Positions 18,858 to 28,859 are shown, numbered from the stretch's first letter. The stretch: DNA of 64,000 nt from an uncultured Flavobacteriaceae bacterium (GCA_947502635.1 CANNAN010000017.1:1-64000), one strand, 5' to 3'. Numbers and translations: made by a program. Notes: generated by a model not told the origin, from the sequence alone.

Positions 18858-19373
18858 TTACTTTTTATAAGCTTCATTTAAAGCATCCACAATAGTTTGT
18901 GTTAAATCATTTTCATCGGTACCATATAAAACAGTTGCTGCAGCATCACTAGTTCCTAGTATATACGTGTAACCATTTTTCTTTCCGTAATCTTTAACAA
19001 AGTCTTTTACTTTTACAATGACAGAATCTATTTCAGTTTGAAATTTTTGAGTTAATTGTTGTTGCTCAAATTGCATTTGTTGTTGCAATTGTTGTTGCTT
19101 TTGTTGTAAACCTCCCATTAATTCCTGTTGTTTTTTTTGAGAAGCTTTTTGAGCAGTTTTTTGAACTTGTTGTACTTCTAATTGAAAAGCTTGACCAATA
19201 CTATCTGCTCGTTTTTTAAAAGCTTCATCTTTTCCTTGAAATTTAGCTTCTAAATCTTTTTTTTCTTGAAAATCATTTATAACAATCCCATTGTCTATAA
19301 ATCCTATCTTTTTTTCTTTTTGACAAGATGTAAAAACCAAGGTTACTAATAATACATAAATTATATTTTTCAT
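18858..19373 (-). CDS. OmpH/Skp-like periplasmic chaperone, lipoprotein
   Basis: 171 aa. The lipoprotein signal MKNIIYVLLVTLVFTSC has a lipobox ending at Cys17. A long Gln-rich coiled coil spans residues about 35-125 (QQKQQQLQQQMQFEQQQL), and a short beta-rich end (YTYILGTSDAAATVLYG) matches the Skp/OmpH body closing strands. Skp proteins hold outer-membrane proteins during periplasmic transit. Lipid attachment is unusual relative to E. coli Skp but fits Bacteroidota. The gene is monocistronic with its own terminator. Confidence 0.82.
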   Translation of the reverse strand: MKNIIYVLLVTLVFTSCQKEKKIGFIDNGIVINDFQEKKDLEAKFQGKDEAFKKRADSIGQAFQLEVQQVQKTAQKASQKKQQELMGGLQQKQQQLQQQMQFEQQQLTQKFQTEIDSVIVKVKDFVKDYGKKNGYTYILGTSDAAATVLYGTDENDLTQTIVDALNEAYKK

Positions 19374-19601
19374 TTTATTGTTTTTTTAAATCTGAACAAA
19401 AATAGTAAAGTAGCTCAAAATTCAAACGAATTATGCTTTGAATTTAACTTATAATTAAATCTTATTACATTTAATAGAATAAATAGTTAATATCTATTAA
19501 AAAAGAAGCTGTTTAAAGCGATTTAAGCGATTTAAAAATAATAGATAGGTATTTCGTTATTTAATATAATCGAGGTTAAAGGAAGTTTATTAAAATAGAT
19601 T

Positions 19602-20453
19602 TTAGCTCTTTTTAATGATATAAATTAGAGAAGAAGCCTCTTTTGATTTCAACGCTTTGAAATTAGAAAGTAATCCAATCCAAAATCCTTTAATCGGATT
19701 CATTTTTCCATGTTTATATTTTTCTGAAAGTAAGCTTACATAAAATGCATCAAAAAGCATAGGTTTGATTTTTATGACTTCCATAGAAAATTTTAAAACT
19801 AATTTAGAAATAGAAGTTTTATTAAAATGCCAAAGATGTCTTGGCACATCGAAAGCAGCCCAAAATTCTTTATAATATTTTGCATCGTAACTTTTATAAT
19901 TAGGAACAGCAATTATTAAAGTACCTTGAGGTTTTAATAATTTTTTAAAAACTGAAATATGATCTTCTAAATTAGGTAAATGTTCAAGTACATGCCAAAG
20001 AGTAATAGTATCAAAACTTGAAGGCTCAAATTTTAAAAGTTGTTCAATTTCAAATACGGAGTGCTCTGTTTTTATATTGGCAATTTTCCGAGCTTGTTCA
20101 TTAGGTTCAATTCCAGAAACAGTCCAATTATTTTCTTTTGCTATTTTTAAAAAATCACCTGTGCCACATCCAACATCTAAAAGTTTTTTTTCTTCTGATG
20201 AAAAAGAATTGATTAGTTTGAGTTTCTTTTTTAAAGAAATTCTTCTGATTATATGATAAACTTTTTCAAACAAATTTCGCTGAGTATCTGTATGGGAAAT
20301 ATAGTCTTCACTTTTATAATAATCTGGTAATTTATCTGAAGATGGTTCTGGTATAGTTTTAAGAAAACCGTATTCTGTATTTTTAATTAATTCAAATGTT
20401 TCACCAGAAACAGAATGATCTTTTACAGTTAAATAAGGGGGATTATTTTTCAT
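19602..20453 (-). CDS. Class I SAM-dependent methyltransferase
   Basis: 283 aa. SAM motif I is LLDVGCGTGDFL (residues 91-102), followed by the acidic GIEPNEQA strand end and FDTITLWHVLEHLPNLEDHI, a typical methyltransferase-11/23 core. The N-terminal 60 residues resemble the short lead-in of Bacteroidota methyltransferases acting on lipids or quinone-like substrates. The substrate is not identifiable. It stands next to an unknown lipoprotein gene on the same strand. Confidence 0.85.
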   Translation of the reverse strand: MKNNPPYLTVKDHSVSGETFELIKNTEYGFLKTIPEPSSDKLPDYYKSEDYISHTDTQRNLFEKVYHIIRRISLKKKLKLINSFSSEEKKLLDVGCGTGDFLKIAKENNWTVSGIEPNEQARKIANIKTEHSVFEIEQLLKFEPSSFDTITLWHVLEHLPNLEDHISVFKKLLKPQGTLIIAVPNYKSYDAKYYKEFWAAFDVPRHLWHFNKTSISKLVLKFSMEVIKIKPMLFDAFYVSLLSEKYKHGKMNPIKGFWIGLLSNFKALKSKEASSLIYIIKKS

Positions 20454-20527
20454 TAAAGGAATTCTAATTATTTATTTAATAAAAGGAGAATATTATATAC
20501 AAGTGCAATATATAATGAATTATTTTT

Positions 20528-21082
20528 TTAGTTAACTTCTTGATATAAATTAATAGCTTTTAAATATTTCAATCCACCTTTTTTTGTTTGATCATGTAAA
20601 AAACCTTTAAGCTCTGGATGATTTTTATGAACCCAATTTAAAAGTTTAGTTCTGTTACTAATAAATATACTATCGTTAAAAGACGAATAATTTACAGTTT
20701 CAACATGCGTTATTTTATTATTTTTAAATCTAAAAACTTGATTGATTATTATTGGTTCTTCATGAAGAAAAATAATTCTTTTGCATTGCTGCGACACTTT
20801 TGTTTTTATAACACCATCATGTTCTTCGATTTTTAAAACTTTATATTCAGGATTAAAAACAGAATTCCATTTTAAGAATTCAAGATATTTTAGTTGAGAA
20901 TATGTTTCCTTATAATCAATTTCTTTTGTTATTAAAGTATCTATTATTAGTGTTGGAATTTTTGAATATTCTGAGTTGTTCAAAACATTATAATATTGAT
21001 TAACGATTTCTATTTTGTTATTTTCCTTATCACAGGAAAGAACCATAATTGATATAAAAACTAATCTTATTATTATTTTCAT
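20528..21082 (-). CDS. Hypothetical lipoprotein
   Basis: 184 aa. The lipoprotein signal is MKIIIRLVFISIMVLSC (Cys17). The mature part is mixed alpha/beta without a recognised motif. It lies 73 bp from the mnmG stop, and the intervening gap holds a parS-like palindrome. Function unknown. Confidence 0.75.
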   Translation of the reverse strand: MKIIIRLVFISIMVLSCDKENNKIEIVNQYYNVLNNSEYSKIPTLIIDTLITKEIDYKETYSQLKYLEFLKWNSVFNPEYKVLKIEEHDGVIKTKVSQQCKRIIFLHEEPIIINQVFRFKNNKITHVETVNYSSFNDSIFISNRTKLLNWVHKNHPELKGFLHDQTKKGGLKYLKAINLYQEVN

Positions 21083-21131
21083 TCTGTTATTAAGGTTTAA
21101 AAAATTAAAGTTTTTTTAATTTTAAACCAAA

Positions 21132-21147
21132 CGTTCCACGTGGAACA
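21132..21147. promoter_or_regulatory. parS: parS-like ParB-binding palindrome, distal copy
   Basis: GTTCCACGTGGAAC at 21133-21146 is a perfect 14-bp palindrome. It matches the core of the bacterial parS consensus TGTTnCACGTGnAACA; only the first base of the 16-mer differs (C for T at 21132). It lies just past the mnmG stop. ParB-CTP loads at such sites and spreads, organising the origin region for segregation. parA and parB are not in this window. Confidence 0.75.
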
Positions 21148-21155
21148 TTTAAAAA

Positions 21156-23027
21156 TTATCGCCCCATATAAACTAATAATACAGAAATATCATTAGGAGA
21201 AACACCACTAATTCTTGATGCTTGAGATACGGTAGTTGGTTGTATTTTTTTTAGTTTTTCGCGTGCTTCAAAACTCATAGATTTAATTTGTGAGTAGTCA
21301 AAATTCTCTGGAATTTTTACATACTCTAGCCTACTCAATTTATCAGCATTATTTTTTTCTTTAGCTATATAACCAGAATATTTAACTTGAATTTCTGTCT
21401 GTTCTATAACTTCATTATCTAAATTATTATCCTGAATATATTGTTCTACAGCTTTAAATTTCCGCACATCATTAATCGTAATATTTGGCCTAGAAAAGAT
21501 CTTAAACATCTTATCAGATTGTTTTACAAGAGCAGATCCTTTGGACTCTAAAACAGGATTTGCTTCTTCTGGTTTTACACTTGTTTTAGAAAAGAACGCT
21601 ACAAATTTTTCAGCATCATTGTGTTTTTGTTCCATTCTTTTTAAACGCTTTTCACTGGCTAAACCGAGTTTGAAACCCTTAGGAGTTAATCTTAAATCTG
21701 CATTATCTTGGCGTAACAAAGTTCTGTATTCTGCTCTCGATGTAAACATTCTATAAGGCTCTTCTGTACCCTTAGTAATTAAATCATCTATTAAAACACC
21801 AATGTAAGCTTCATCTCTTTTAAGAGTAAAAGCATCTTTTTCCTGAACCTTTAAACTGGCATTTATACCAGCCATTAATCCTTGAGATGCGGCTTCTTCA
21901 TATCCTGTGGTTCCATTAATTTGACCCGCAAAATATAACCCATTTACAAGCTTAGTTTCTAAAGTATGTTTTAATTGTGTAGGTGGAAAGTAATCATATT
22001 CGATAGCATATCCTGGTCTAAAAAACTTCACGTTTTCAAAACCAACTACAGATCGCAATGCTTTAAATTGAACATCTTCTGGTAGCGAAGTTGAAAACCC
22101 ATTTACATAAACCTCACAGGTATTCCAACCTTCTGGTTCTATAAATAATTGATGTCTGTCTTTATCTGCAAACCGGTTTATCTTGTCTTCAATAGATGGA
22201 CAATAACGAGGGCCTAAACTTTTAATTCTACCATTAAACATTGGAGACCTATCAAACCCTTCTCTAAGTAAATCATGTACTTCAAGACTGGTATAAGTCA
22301 TGTGACAAGAACGTTGATTTTCTAAAGGTTTTGTAATATCTAAATACGAGAATTTTTCTGGATTAACATCACCTGGTTGTTCAACCATTTTAGAATAATC
22401 TAAACTACGGCCATCAACTCTTGGAGGTGTTCCAGTTTTCATTCTTCCAGATTCAAAACCTAAATTAACAAGTTGTTCTGTGATTCCTGTTGCTGCTTTT
22501 TCCCCGGCTCTACCACCACCAAAATTCTTATCACCAATATGTATTAATCCATTTAAAAAAGTACCATTTGTTAAAACAACAGACTTCGCTTTTATCTCTA
22601 CACCTAAAGATGTTTTTACACCTGTAACCTTTCCTTTCTCTACCATTAATGCAGATACCATTTCCTGATAAAAATCCAGATTGGGAGTACCCTCTAAAAG
22701 TAATCGCCAGTCTTCAGCAAAACGCATTCTATCACTTTGTACCCTAGGACTCCACATAGCAGGTCCTTTAGATTTGTTAAGCATTTTAAATTGTATAGCA
22801 GAAGTATCAGATACAATACCACTATAACCACCAAGTGCATCAATTTCTCGTACAATTTGTCCTTTAGCAATACCACCCATAGCTGGATTGCAAGACATTT
22901 GAGCAATGTTTTGGAGATTCATAGTAATTAGTAACGTCTTACTGCCCATATTTGCAGCAGCAGCAGCAGCTTCACTTCCTGCGTGACCAGCCCCAACAAC
23001 TATAACATCATACTCTTCATTAAACAT
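21156..23027 (-). CDS. mnmG: tRNA uridine-5-carboxymethylaminomethyl modification enzyme MnmG
   Basis: 623 aa from the ATG at 23027, the standard MnmG length. An in-frame ATG at 23048 would add seven residues and come close to a palindrome, so the inner start is preferred. The FAD-binding motif is VVGAGHAGSEAAAAAA, followed by the signature SCNPAMGGIAKGQIVREIDALGG. MnmG with MnmE installs the carboxymethylaminomethyl group at U34 of certain tRNAs in the cytoplasm. Parsed parS-like sites stand immediately on both sides, and a clear promoter is upstream. In many bacteria this gene (gidA) is close to oriC. Confidence 0.96.
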   Translation of the reverse strand: MFNEEYDVIVVGAGHAGSEAAAAAANMGSKTLLITMNLQNIAQMSCNPAMGGIAKGQIVREIDALGGYSGIVSDTSAIQFKMLNKSKGPAMWSPRVQSDRMRFAEDWRLLLEGTPNLDFYQEMVSALMVEKGKVTGVKTSLGVEIKAKSVVLTNGTFLNGLIHIGDKNFGGGRAGEKAATGITEQLVNLGFESGRMKTGTPPRVDGRSLDYSKMVEQPGDVNPEKFSYLDITKPLENQRSCHMTYTSLEVHDLLREGFDRSPMFNGRIKSLGPRYCPSIEDKINRFADKDRHQLFIEPEGWNTCEVYVNGFSTSLPEDVQFKALRSVVGFENVKFFRPGYAIEYDYFPPTQLKHTLETKLVNGLYFAGQINGTTGYEEAASQGLMAGINASLKVQEKDAFTLKRDEAYIGVLIDDLITKGTEEPYRMFTSRAEYRTLLRQDNADLRLTPKGFKLGLASEKRLKRMEQKHNDAEKFVAFFSKTSVKPEEANPVLESKGSALVKQSDKMFKIFSRPNITINDVRKFKAVEQYIQDNNLDNEVIEQTEIQVKYSGYIAKEKNNADKLSRLEYVKIPENFDYSQIKSMSFEAREKLKKIQPTTVSQASRISGVSPNDISVLLVYMGR

Positions 23028-23049
23028 AATCTTTGGTTTTAAATACACC

Positions 23050-23069
23050 TATGTTCCACGTGGAACATA
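23050..23069. promoter_or_regulatory. parS: parS-like ParB-binding palindrome in mnmG 5' leader
   Basis: A 20-bp perfect palindrome with the full 16-mer TGTTCCACGTGGAACA at 23052-23067, matching the parS consensus with symmetric C/G at the variable positions. It sits about 22 bases upstream of the mnmG start and downstream of its promoter, so it would be inside the mRNA leader and could also affect mnmG expression when ParB is bound. Confidence 0.8.
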
Positions 23070-23086
23070 TCAATAATTTGAGTTTG

Positions 23087-23114
23087 CAAATATACGTTGT
23101 TTCTATAAAACAAA
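23087..23114 (-). promoter_or_regulatory. Bacteroidota-type promoter of mnmG
   Basis: Read on the minus strand: TTTG (complement of 23111-23114), a 16-base spacer, then TATATTTG (complement of 23087-23094), a perfect TAnnTTTG -7 element. The transcript start would fall near 23080, just before the parS-like palindrome. Confidence 0.6.
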
Positions 23115-23244
23115 GGATTTGTATTCCCACTTCACCCATGGTTTTAATAGGTTAATTAATCTGTTATATGTGAATCTATGCGTTAAACAGGAAGCTAATT
23201 TTAATAGAAAACAGAAGGCAGGATTTTAAACGTTAATTTTTATA

Positions 23245-23655
23245 TTAAGTTAATTGCTTCAAATAATGGTTTTCTTTAGCGCGCATTATTTCAGCATCTG
23301 CATCTGTTTTATCTTTATACCCACAATAATGAAGTACCCCATGAATGATAACACGATTCAATTCTTCTTCAAACAAAACAGAAAAGTCTTTGGCATTGTC
23401 TTTTACTCTTTCAATAGATATAAAAATATCGCCCTGTATTAATTTTCCAATAGAATAATCGAAGCTAATAATGTCTGTTAATGTATCGTGATTTAGAAAC
23501 TCTACATTTAATTTATGAAGATATGCATCGTCACAAAACACATAATTAATTTCTTCTAATTTATAAGCTTCTTCTATAATAGTATTTGAAATCCATTTAG
23601 AAATTTCGGTTTCATTCTTTAAAGAAAAATCGGTTTCGTAATTGAAGTTAATCAT
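23245..23655 (-). CDS. ybeY: Endoribonuclease YbeY (16S rRNA maturation)
   Basis: 136 aa, within the family's size. The zinc motif reads RVIIHGVLHYCGYKDK. The first two histidines of HGxLHxxGYxH are present, while the last position is Lys, a substitution I recall in other Bacteroidota. DTLTDIISFDYS is the conserved substrate-side loop. YbeY is a metal-dependent RNase involved in 16S rRNA 3'-end maturation and ribosome quality control. The start overlaps the end of the DUF4175 gene by 8 bases, so expression is coupled. Confidence 0.92.
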   Translation of the reverse strand: MINFNYETDFSLKNETEISKWISNTIIEEAYKLEEINYVFCDDAYLHKLNVEFLNHDTLTDIISFDYSIGKLIQGDIFISIERVKDNAKDFSVLFEEELNRVIIHGVLHYCGYKDKTDADAEIMRAKENHYLKQLT

Positions 23656-26600
23656 TAGTCTGCTTAAAATATTCTTGCACTTTCTTTTTATAAACTTGTT
23701 GCAAAGGTAAAGCTTGTCTGTTTAATATTTCGGTGGTTTTAAAATATTGTTTTGCAGTGGGGATTTGATTGTTTGTATTATTATTGAAATTGTTTTTATT
23801 TGTTTCAGATTCTCTTTTATTATCCTCTCCTTGCTGAAAAGTAGCATTCTCTAATTTTAATAATTGATGTTTTAGCTGCATCATTTTTTGAAGTGTTTGA
23901 TTTGTAAATCCCTTGTTTAATAGATCCAATTCAATGTCTTCCATTTTTCTTAACAAAGCATCTCCATTTCCACCTTTTCCCTTACCTTCTTTAGATAATC
24001 TTTCTTCTAGTGCCTTTCGTAATTGTTGTTGCTGTTGGTAAATTTCATATAATAACCCATTCATATCTTCATTGCTTCCTTCACCTTCTCCTCCTTTTTG
24101 ATTTCCATCTTTTCCTTCCCCTTGTTTATCCCCTTTATTACCCTTTTTACCTTCTTCTCCTTTTTCACCTTCATTGCCTTTCTTTCCATCTTTTTCGCCT
24201 TTACCTTCTTTCTCACCCTTGCCTTCCTGTTCTTTAGGATTTCCTTTTTCTCCTTTTTTCATACCTTCCTCCATCATCTTATTGAGTTCTTCCTGACTCA
24301 TAATAATATCTGGTAATTGCATATCGCCCTGTCCACCTTTACCAGGAGACATACTCATGTTTTCTTGCATATTATCTAAAACATTACTTAAAAAGTCTGC
24401 TAAATTATTTGCTGCTGTTACAGCAAACTGTTGATTGGAAACGCCCTGATATAATTGATTTTCGGCTAATAAACTTAAAGCTTTATCTATGTTGTAATAT
24501 ACCTCTGTGATTTCTTTATTAACTCTTTCAGAAAGTTTTGGTTGACGAAGCGATAATGAAAATAAGCTATCGTCTATATGCTCAAAATGTTCCTTTAAAT
24601 AAGTTTGTTTACGTAAATAAGATGCAAATTTATTATGGTTAACATCAATGCTTTTAAATTGATTCATGACACCTTCTTGATCGAAAGAAAACAAGACGAG
24701 GTTATCTAAAATCTGACGAAGCATTTCTACATCTTCTTGCATTTGTTCTCCTCCACCCGCTTGCATGGCACTTTGCATTTGCTCACTCATTTTTTTCATT
24801 TTTTGAGCGGCTTTCTTCTGACTTTTTTGTGCGTTCTTTAAATCCTGATTTTTCTTTTCTTCTGGTTTTTCTCCTCCTTTTTCTTTTTCACCTGCTTGCT
24901 CCTCTTCTTTTTTTTCTAATGCTTTAGAAGCATCTTCTTGTTCCTTTTTAATAGCATGCTCTTCTAATTTATCTTGAGGAATATCAATAGGTTTTTTTAA
25001 AGCTTTACTATCCTTTTTTAAATCTTCTAATTGTTTAGAGAATTCTTCAAATTCTTTATTGAGTGCTTCTTGTTTTTCTTTCGTGTTTTCTTCTTCAGGT
25101 TTGTTAGATAATTTTTCCTGCTCCTCAGCAATATTTTTTAAATCACTCTTCAGTTTTTCTAATTTCTTTTCAACATAAAAACGTTTTGTTAATTCTAACA
25201 ACTGCTCTAAACTTCGTTTTTTGTTTTTATTTTGTTTAGCCAGTTCTTCTAACTTTTTAGTGATAACGTCTTCTTTATTTATTTTTTCTATAAGCTCTTT
25301 TAACTCATCTAGCACTTTTTCGTCTTTCTTAAGTTGCTCTTCATTTTCTTTTAAGCGCTCTTTTAAATCTTCTTTAAATACATCCTCTTTTAAATCTTCC
25401 TTTTGAAATTCTTTTAAATTATCTTTTAACTTTTTATTGAAATTTTTCATCATTTCGTCTTGTTGTTTCTGACGTTTTAAAAATGATTCTAACTTTTTCT
25501 TATCATTAAAATTTAAAGTAGATTTTTCTTTTTGAGTTTTAGTGAGTTCCTCTAATTTCTTATCTTGTTCATCAAACTTCTCTAAAGATTTATTTAAATC
25601 TTTAATAGTTTGACTTTGTTCTTCCAGATTTTTTTGTGATTCTTCCTTTTTTGTGCGTTTTCTATAAGTAAATACATTGCTTTTTGCCGCTTTATATTTA
25701 TTAATTACATCATTATCAAATACTTGAAAATATAATTCATAAGAAATTCCTGACTCTATATTTAAATTATTTGGGAAAGCACTTATAAATTCAGCAATAT
25801 TAGAGTTGGAAATAGGAATGCTTTCAAACTGTTTGTTTTTCTCATCATTTAATGGATAATACACAAGCTGTAGTTTACTAAAACCATAATCGTCACTCAC
25901 TTGCCCATAAAAATAGAGCGACTGTAAATCCAAACTATCCGTTTCTACTTTTAAGTCAATCTCTGGATATTCATCTTTAATAACACCAATGCTAAATGCT
26001 AAATGCTCGTAATTCTGAAGATTTTTATTGCTGGTACTTAAGCTATAATCTAAATTATTATAAACACGTTTAGAAGTTTTAAAGACACCAGATTCATCTG
26101 AAGAAAAATCAATAGTATCCTGTGCATATAAATGCACTTGTTCTGTGGCTTTCGTTTTTAACTGCCAAAGAATAAGAGTGCCTTCTGGAACCAAAGCATT
26201 TCCTGTACTTTTTAAAGTTTCATCTTTCTTTTTGGTGTAACTAGGATAATCTAAAACCATTTCGAAACTCAATAAAGAAGGAACTTCAATGATTTTAATT
26301 TCATAAGGTTTAGACCTGACATCATTGGCCGATAACTCAAAACGAATGTCCGATTTAAGTTGTGAAAACACATATTCAAATTCCCCTACTCCTTTTTGTT
26401 GTAAAAAGTATGTTTCATTATTATAAGTTATTTGTGCGTTTTCTGGCGTGAGTTCTCCAGCTGTTTTTACAATGAGTTTAAAGTCTTTATTTTCAATAGC
26501 TTTTAAATCATTATTCACCACATAAAATTGAAATGGCGCAGGTGGTTCGTATGCCGTTTTGTAATGAACTACACGCTCGTAACTAGCACTAAACCAACTA

Positions 26601-27118
26601 AAATTACCTGTTAAAAAAGTAAGTAACAGTATTAAAACAGGAATAGCCGCATACTTTAAATAGCGTAAATTCTTTTTAAGGTTAATAGCTAGCTTAAAAG
26701 GAATTGGATGTAGTTCTAATGATTTTTGTTCGATGCTTGCCAGGAGTAATTCAGACTGTGATTTATCTTGATGTAGTTGCAGTACATTTAATAACTTATC
26801 ATTTACTTCAGGAAAATGCTGTCCTATAATTTTTGAAGCGTCTTCATAATTAATGCCTTTTTGAAGCTTGAATAATTTAGCTAAAGGCGTTGCTATAAAT
26901 TTAAAAATTAACCCTATTTCTACAATTATAAACAACCAAAACAAAATGGTTCTGGCTATGGTATTTAACCATAATATATGTTCAATAAATAATGTAAATA
27001 AAAAATATAATAACCCAATAGCAAAAAACAAAATAATGCCTTTAAGTAATTCGTTGGTATAATAGCGCTTTATAAAGGCCTCTAACTTGTTCTGTATATT
27101 TTTAAAATTACTAACCAT
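23648..27118 (-). CDS. DUF4175-family large coiled-coil membrane protein
   Basis: 1156 aa. Two N-terminal membrane segments (about 22-45 and 48-75) and a third near 155-175 precede a beta-rich extracytoplasmic part. A very long charged coiled coil covers residues about 490-790 (Glu/Lys/Leu heptads), followed by a Gly-Glu-Lys low-complexity stretch about 940-1020 and a helical C-terminus. This matches the DUF4175 family of Bacteroidota, whose function is not established. The conserved order DUF4175-ybeY-mnmG suggests a housekeeping envelope role. Plus-strand ORFs over the coiled coil are compositional shadows. Confidence 0.82.
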   Translation of the reverse strand: MVSNFKNIQNKLEAFIKRYYTNELLKGIILFFAIGLLYFLFTLFIEHILWLNTIARTILFWLFIIVEIGLIFKFIATPLAKLFKLQKGINYEDASKIIGQHFPEVNDKLLNVLQLHQDKSQSELLLASIEQKSLELHPIPFKLAINLKKNLRYLKYAAIPVLILLLTFLTGNFSWFSASYERVVHYKTAYEPPAPFQFYVVNNDLKAIENKDFKLIVKTAGELTPENAQITYNNETYFLQQKGVGEFEYVFSQLKSDIRFELSANDVRSKPYEIKIIEVPSLLSFEMVLDYPSYTKKKDETLKSTGNALVPEGTLILWQLKTKATEQVHLYAQDTIDFSSDESGVFKTSKRVYNNLDYSLSTSNKNLQNYEHLAFSIGVIKDEYPEIDLKVETDSLDLQSLYFYGQVSDDYGFSKLQLVYYPLNDEKNKQFESIPISNSNIAEFISAFPNNLNIESGISYELYFQVFDNDVINKYKAAKSNVFTYRKRTKKEESQKNLEEQSQTIKDLNKSLEKFDEQDKKLEELTKTQKEKSTLNFNDKKKLESFLKRQKQQDEMMKNFNKKLKDNLKEFQKEDLKEDVFKEDLKERLKENEEQLKKDEKVLDELKELIEKINKEDVITKKLEELAKQNKNKKRSLEQLLELTKRFYVEKKLEKLKSDLKNIAEEQEKLSNKPEEENTKEKQEALNKEFEEFSKQLEDLKKDSKALKKPIDIPQDKLEEHAIKKEQEDASKALEKKEEEQAGEKEKGGEKPEEKKNQDLKNAQKSQKKAAQKMKKMSEQMQSAMQAGGGEQMQEDVEMLRQILDNLVLFSFDQEGVMNQFKSIDVNHNKFASYLRKQTYLKEHFEHIDDSLFSLSLRQPKLSERVNKEITEVYYNIDKALSLLAENQLYQGVSNQQFAVTAANNLADFLSNVLDNMQENMSMSPGKGGQGDMQLPDIIMSQEELNKMMEEGMKKGEKGNPKEQEGKGEKEGKGEKDGKKGNEGEKGEEGKKGNKGDKQGEGKDGNQKGGEGEGSNEDMNGLLYEIYQQQQQLRKALEERLSKEGKGKGGNGDALLRKMEDIELDLLNKGFTNQTLQKMMQLKHQLLKLENATFQQGEDNKRESETNKNNFNNNTNNQIPTAKQYFKTTEILNRQALPLQQVYKKKVQEYFKQTND

Positions 27119-27252
27119 GATTATTATAGATTCCTAATGTTTAGGAAATGATAAATTCAATTGTTTTTTCAATATTCTATTAAAAAGTCGTATTAACAAC
27201 TTACTAAACTACAATTTTATTTAGTACAGAGTTTATAATTAAGTGTTAATTG

Positions 27253-27260
27253 TATCTTTG
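27253..27260 (+). promoter_or_regulatory. -7 element of gltX promoter
   Basis: TATCTTTG matches the TAnnTTTG -7 consensus, 85 bases upstream of gltX in the divergent gap to the DUF4175 gene. No convincing -33 TTTG is seen at the usual distance. Confidence 0.4.
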
Positions 27261-27344
27261 CAAACAAATTCCTGAAACAAGTTCGGGATAACAGTTTCAA
27301 TCGACTCTTAAATGTAACGATTTAAGAATTATTTTAAATATAAC

Positions 27345-28859
27345 ATGACCAAAAACGTTCGTGTGCGTTTTGCACCTAGCCCAACAGGGCCTTTACATAT
27401 AGGCGGTGTTCGTACTGCTTTATTCAACTATTTATTTGCAAAAAAAAATCAAGGAACTTTTGTTCTTAGAATTGAAGATACCGATCAAAACAGATATGTT
27501 GAAGGTGCAGAAAAGTACATCATTGATGCGCTTAATTGGTGTGGTATTCCTTATGACGAAGGACCAGGAAAAAATGAAACATTTGGACCTTACAGACAAA
27601 GTGAACGCAAGCATTTATACAAGCAATATGCCAACGAATTAATAGCATCTGGTAATGCCTATTATGCTTTTGATACAGCTGAAACATTAGATTTTCATAG
27701 AAAAGACCATGAGGCAAAGGGTAAAACGTTTATCTATAACTGGCATAACCGTTTAAAATTAAGTAATTCTTTATCGCTTAGCACAGAAGAGGTTAAGGCT
27801 AAATTAGATGCAGGTGAAGACTATGTGGTTCGATTTAAATCTCCTCAAGATGAAACACTGCATTTAACAGATATTATTCGTGGCGCTATTAAAATAGATA
27901 CCAATATTTTAGATGATAAAGTATTGTTTAAAAGTGATGGGATGCCAACCTATCATTTAGCAAATATTGTGGACGACCATTTAATGGAAATAACCCATGT
28001 TATTCGTGGCGAAGAATGGTTACCTTCTTTAGCATTACACTATCAATTATATAAAGCTTTTGGTTGGGATGCTCCAGAATTTGCGCATTTGCCTTTAATA
28101 ATGAATCCGACAGGAAAAGGAAAATTGAGTAAACGGCATGCCTCAAAATTAGGAATTCCTGTATTTCCTTTGAATTGGTTGGATAAAATCACTAACGAAC
28201 TTTCATTAGGATACAAAGAGGAAGGGTATTTTCCAGAAGCCGTAACTAATTTTTTAGCATTTTTAGGATGGAACCCTGGAACAGAACAAGAAATATTCAG
28301 TTTAGATGAATTAATAAACGCCTTTGATTTAACTAAGATTAACAAATCTGGTGCCCGTTTCGATCCTGATAAAACAAAGTGGTTTAACCATCACTATATG
28401 CAAGAACAAAGTAATGATGGTTTGGCTGAGTTGTTTAAACCCATTGTTGACGAAAAATTAAATGACATAGATGTAAGCTACATAGCTTTAGTTATTGGCT
28501 TGATAAAAGAACGAGCCACATTTGTTTCCGATTTTTGGGAACTAAGTCATTTCTTTTTCCAAGCACCAAAAAGCTATGATGAAAAAGCATCAAAAAAAGC
28601 TTTTAAGGAGGGAACAAAAGAACTTATGCAGGAACTGGTTTCCATAATTAATGCTATTGAGGATTTTACAGTAGAGAATCTTCAAACCAAAATAAAAGGC
28701 TGGATTACAGATAACGAGATTGGTTTTGGTAAGGTAATGATGCCATTGCGTTTAGCTTTGGTAGGTGCTTTACAAGGTCCCGATGTATTTGATATTATGT
28801 TTATGATTGGAGAAAAAGAAAGCATTAAGCGTATAGAAGCAGCTATAGCTTCTTTATAA
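27345..28859 (+). CDS. gltX: Glutamate--tRNA ligase
   Basis: 504 aa. The class I signature HIGH appears as PSPTGPLHIGGVRTALFNYL near residues 11-30, and KMSKS as KGKLSKRH. The GluRS-specific RFAPSPTG and RIEDTD are present, followed by the all-helical anticodon-binding domain with WFNHHYM. It charges tRNA-Glu in the cytoplasm. A separate glnS at 54.9 kb means tRNA-Gln need not be made by transamidation. The gene appears monocistronic. Confidence 0.97.
   Translation: MTKNVRVRFAPSPTGPLHIGGVRTALFNYLFAKKNQGTFVLRIEDTDQNRYVEGAEKYIIDALNWCGIPYDEGPGKNETFGPYRQSERKHLYKQYANELIASGNAYYAFDTAETLDFHRKDHEAKGKTFIYNWHNRLKLSNSLSLSTEEVKAKLDAGEDYVVRFKSPQDETLHLTDIIRGAIKIDTNILDDKVLFKSDGMPTYHLANIVDDHLMEITHVIRGEEWLPSLALHYQLYKAFGWDAPEFAHLPLIMNPTGKGKLSKRHASKLGIPVFPLNWLDKITNELSLGYKEEGYFPEAVTNFLAFLGWNPGTEQEIFSLDELINAFDLTKINKSGARFDPDKTKWFNHHYMQEQSNDGLAELFKPIVDEKLNDIDVSYIALVIGLIKERATFVSDFWELSHFFFQAPKSYDEKASKKAFKEGTKELMQELVSIINAIEDFTVENLQTKIKGWITDNEIGFGKVMMPLRLALVGALQGPDVFDIMFMIGEKESIKRIEAAIASL

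Noticed and set aside
18858-19373. Replication initiator or membrane anchor next to the AT block
   Set aside because: The lipobox and Gln-rich coiled coil fit an OmpH/Skp-like chaperone.
24010-25406. Plus-strand hydrophobic, Phe/Leu/Ser-rich ORFs
   Set aside because: They are the antisense of the Glu/Lys-rich coiled coil of the DUF4175 protein; the composition explains them.
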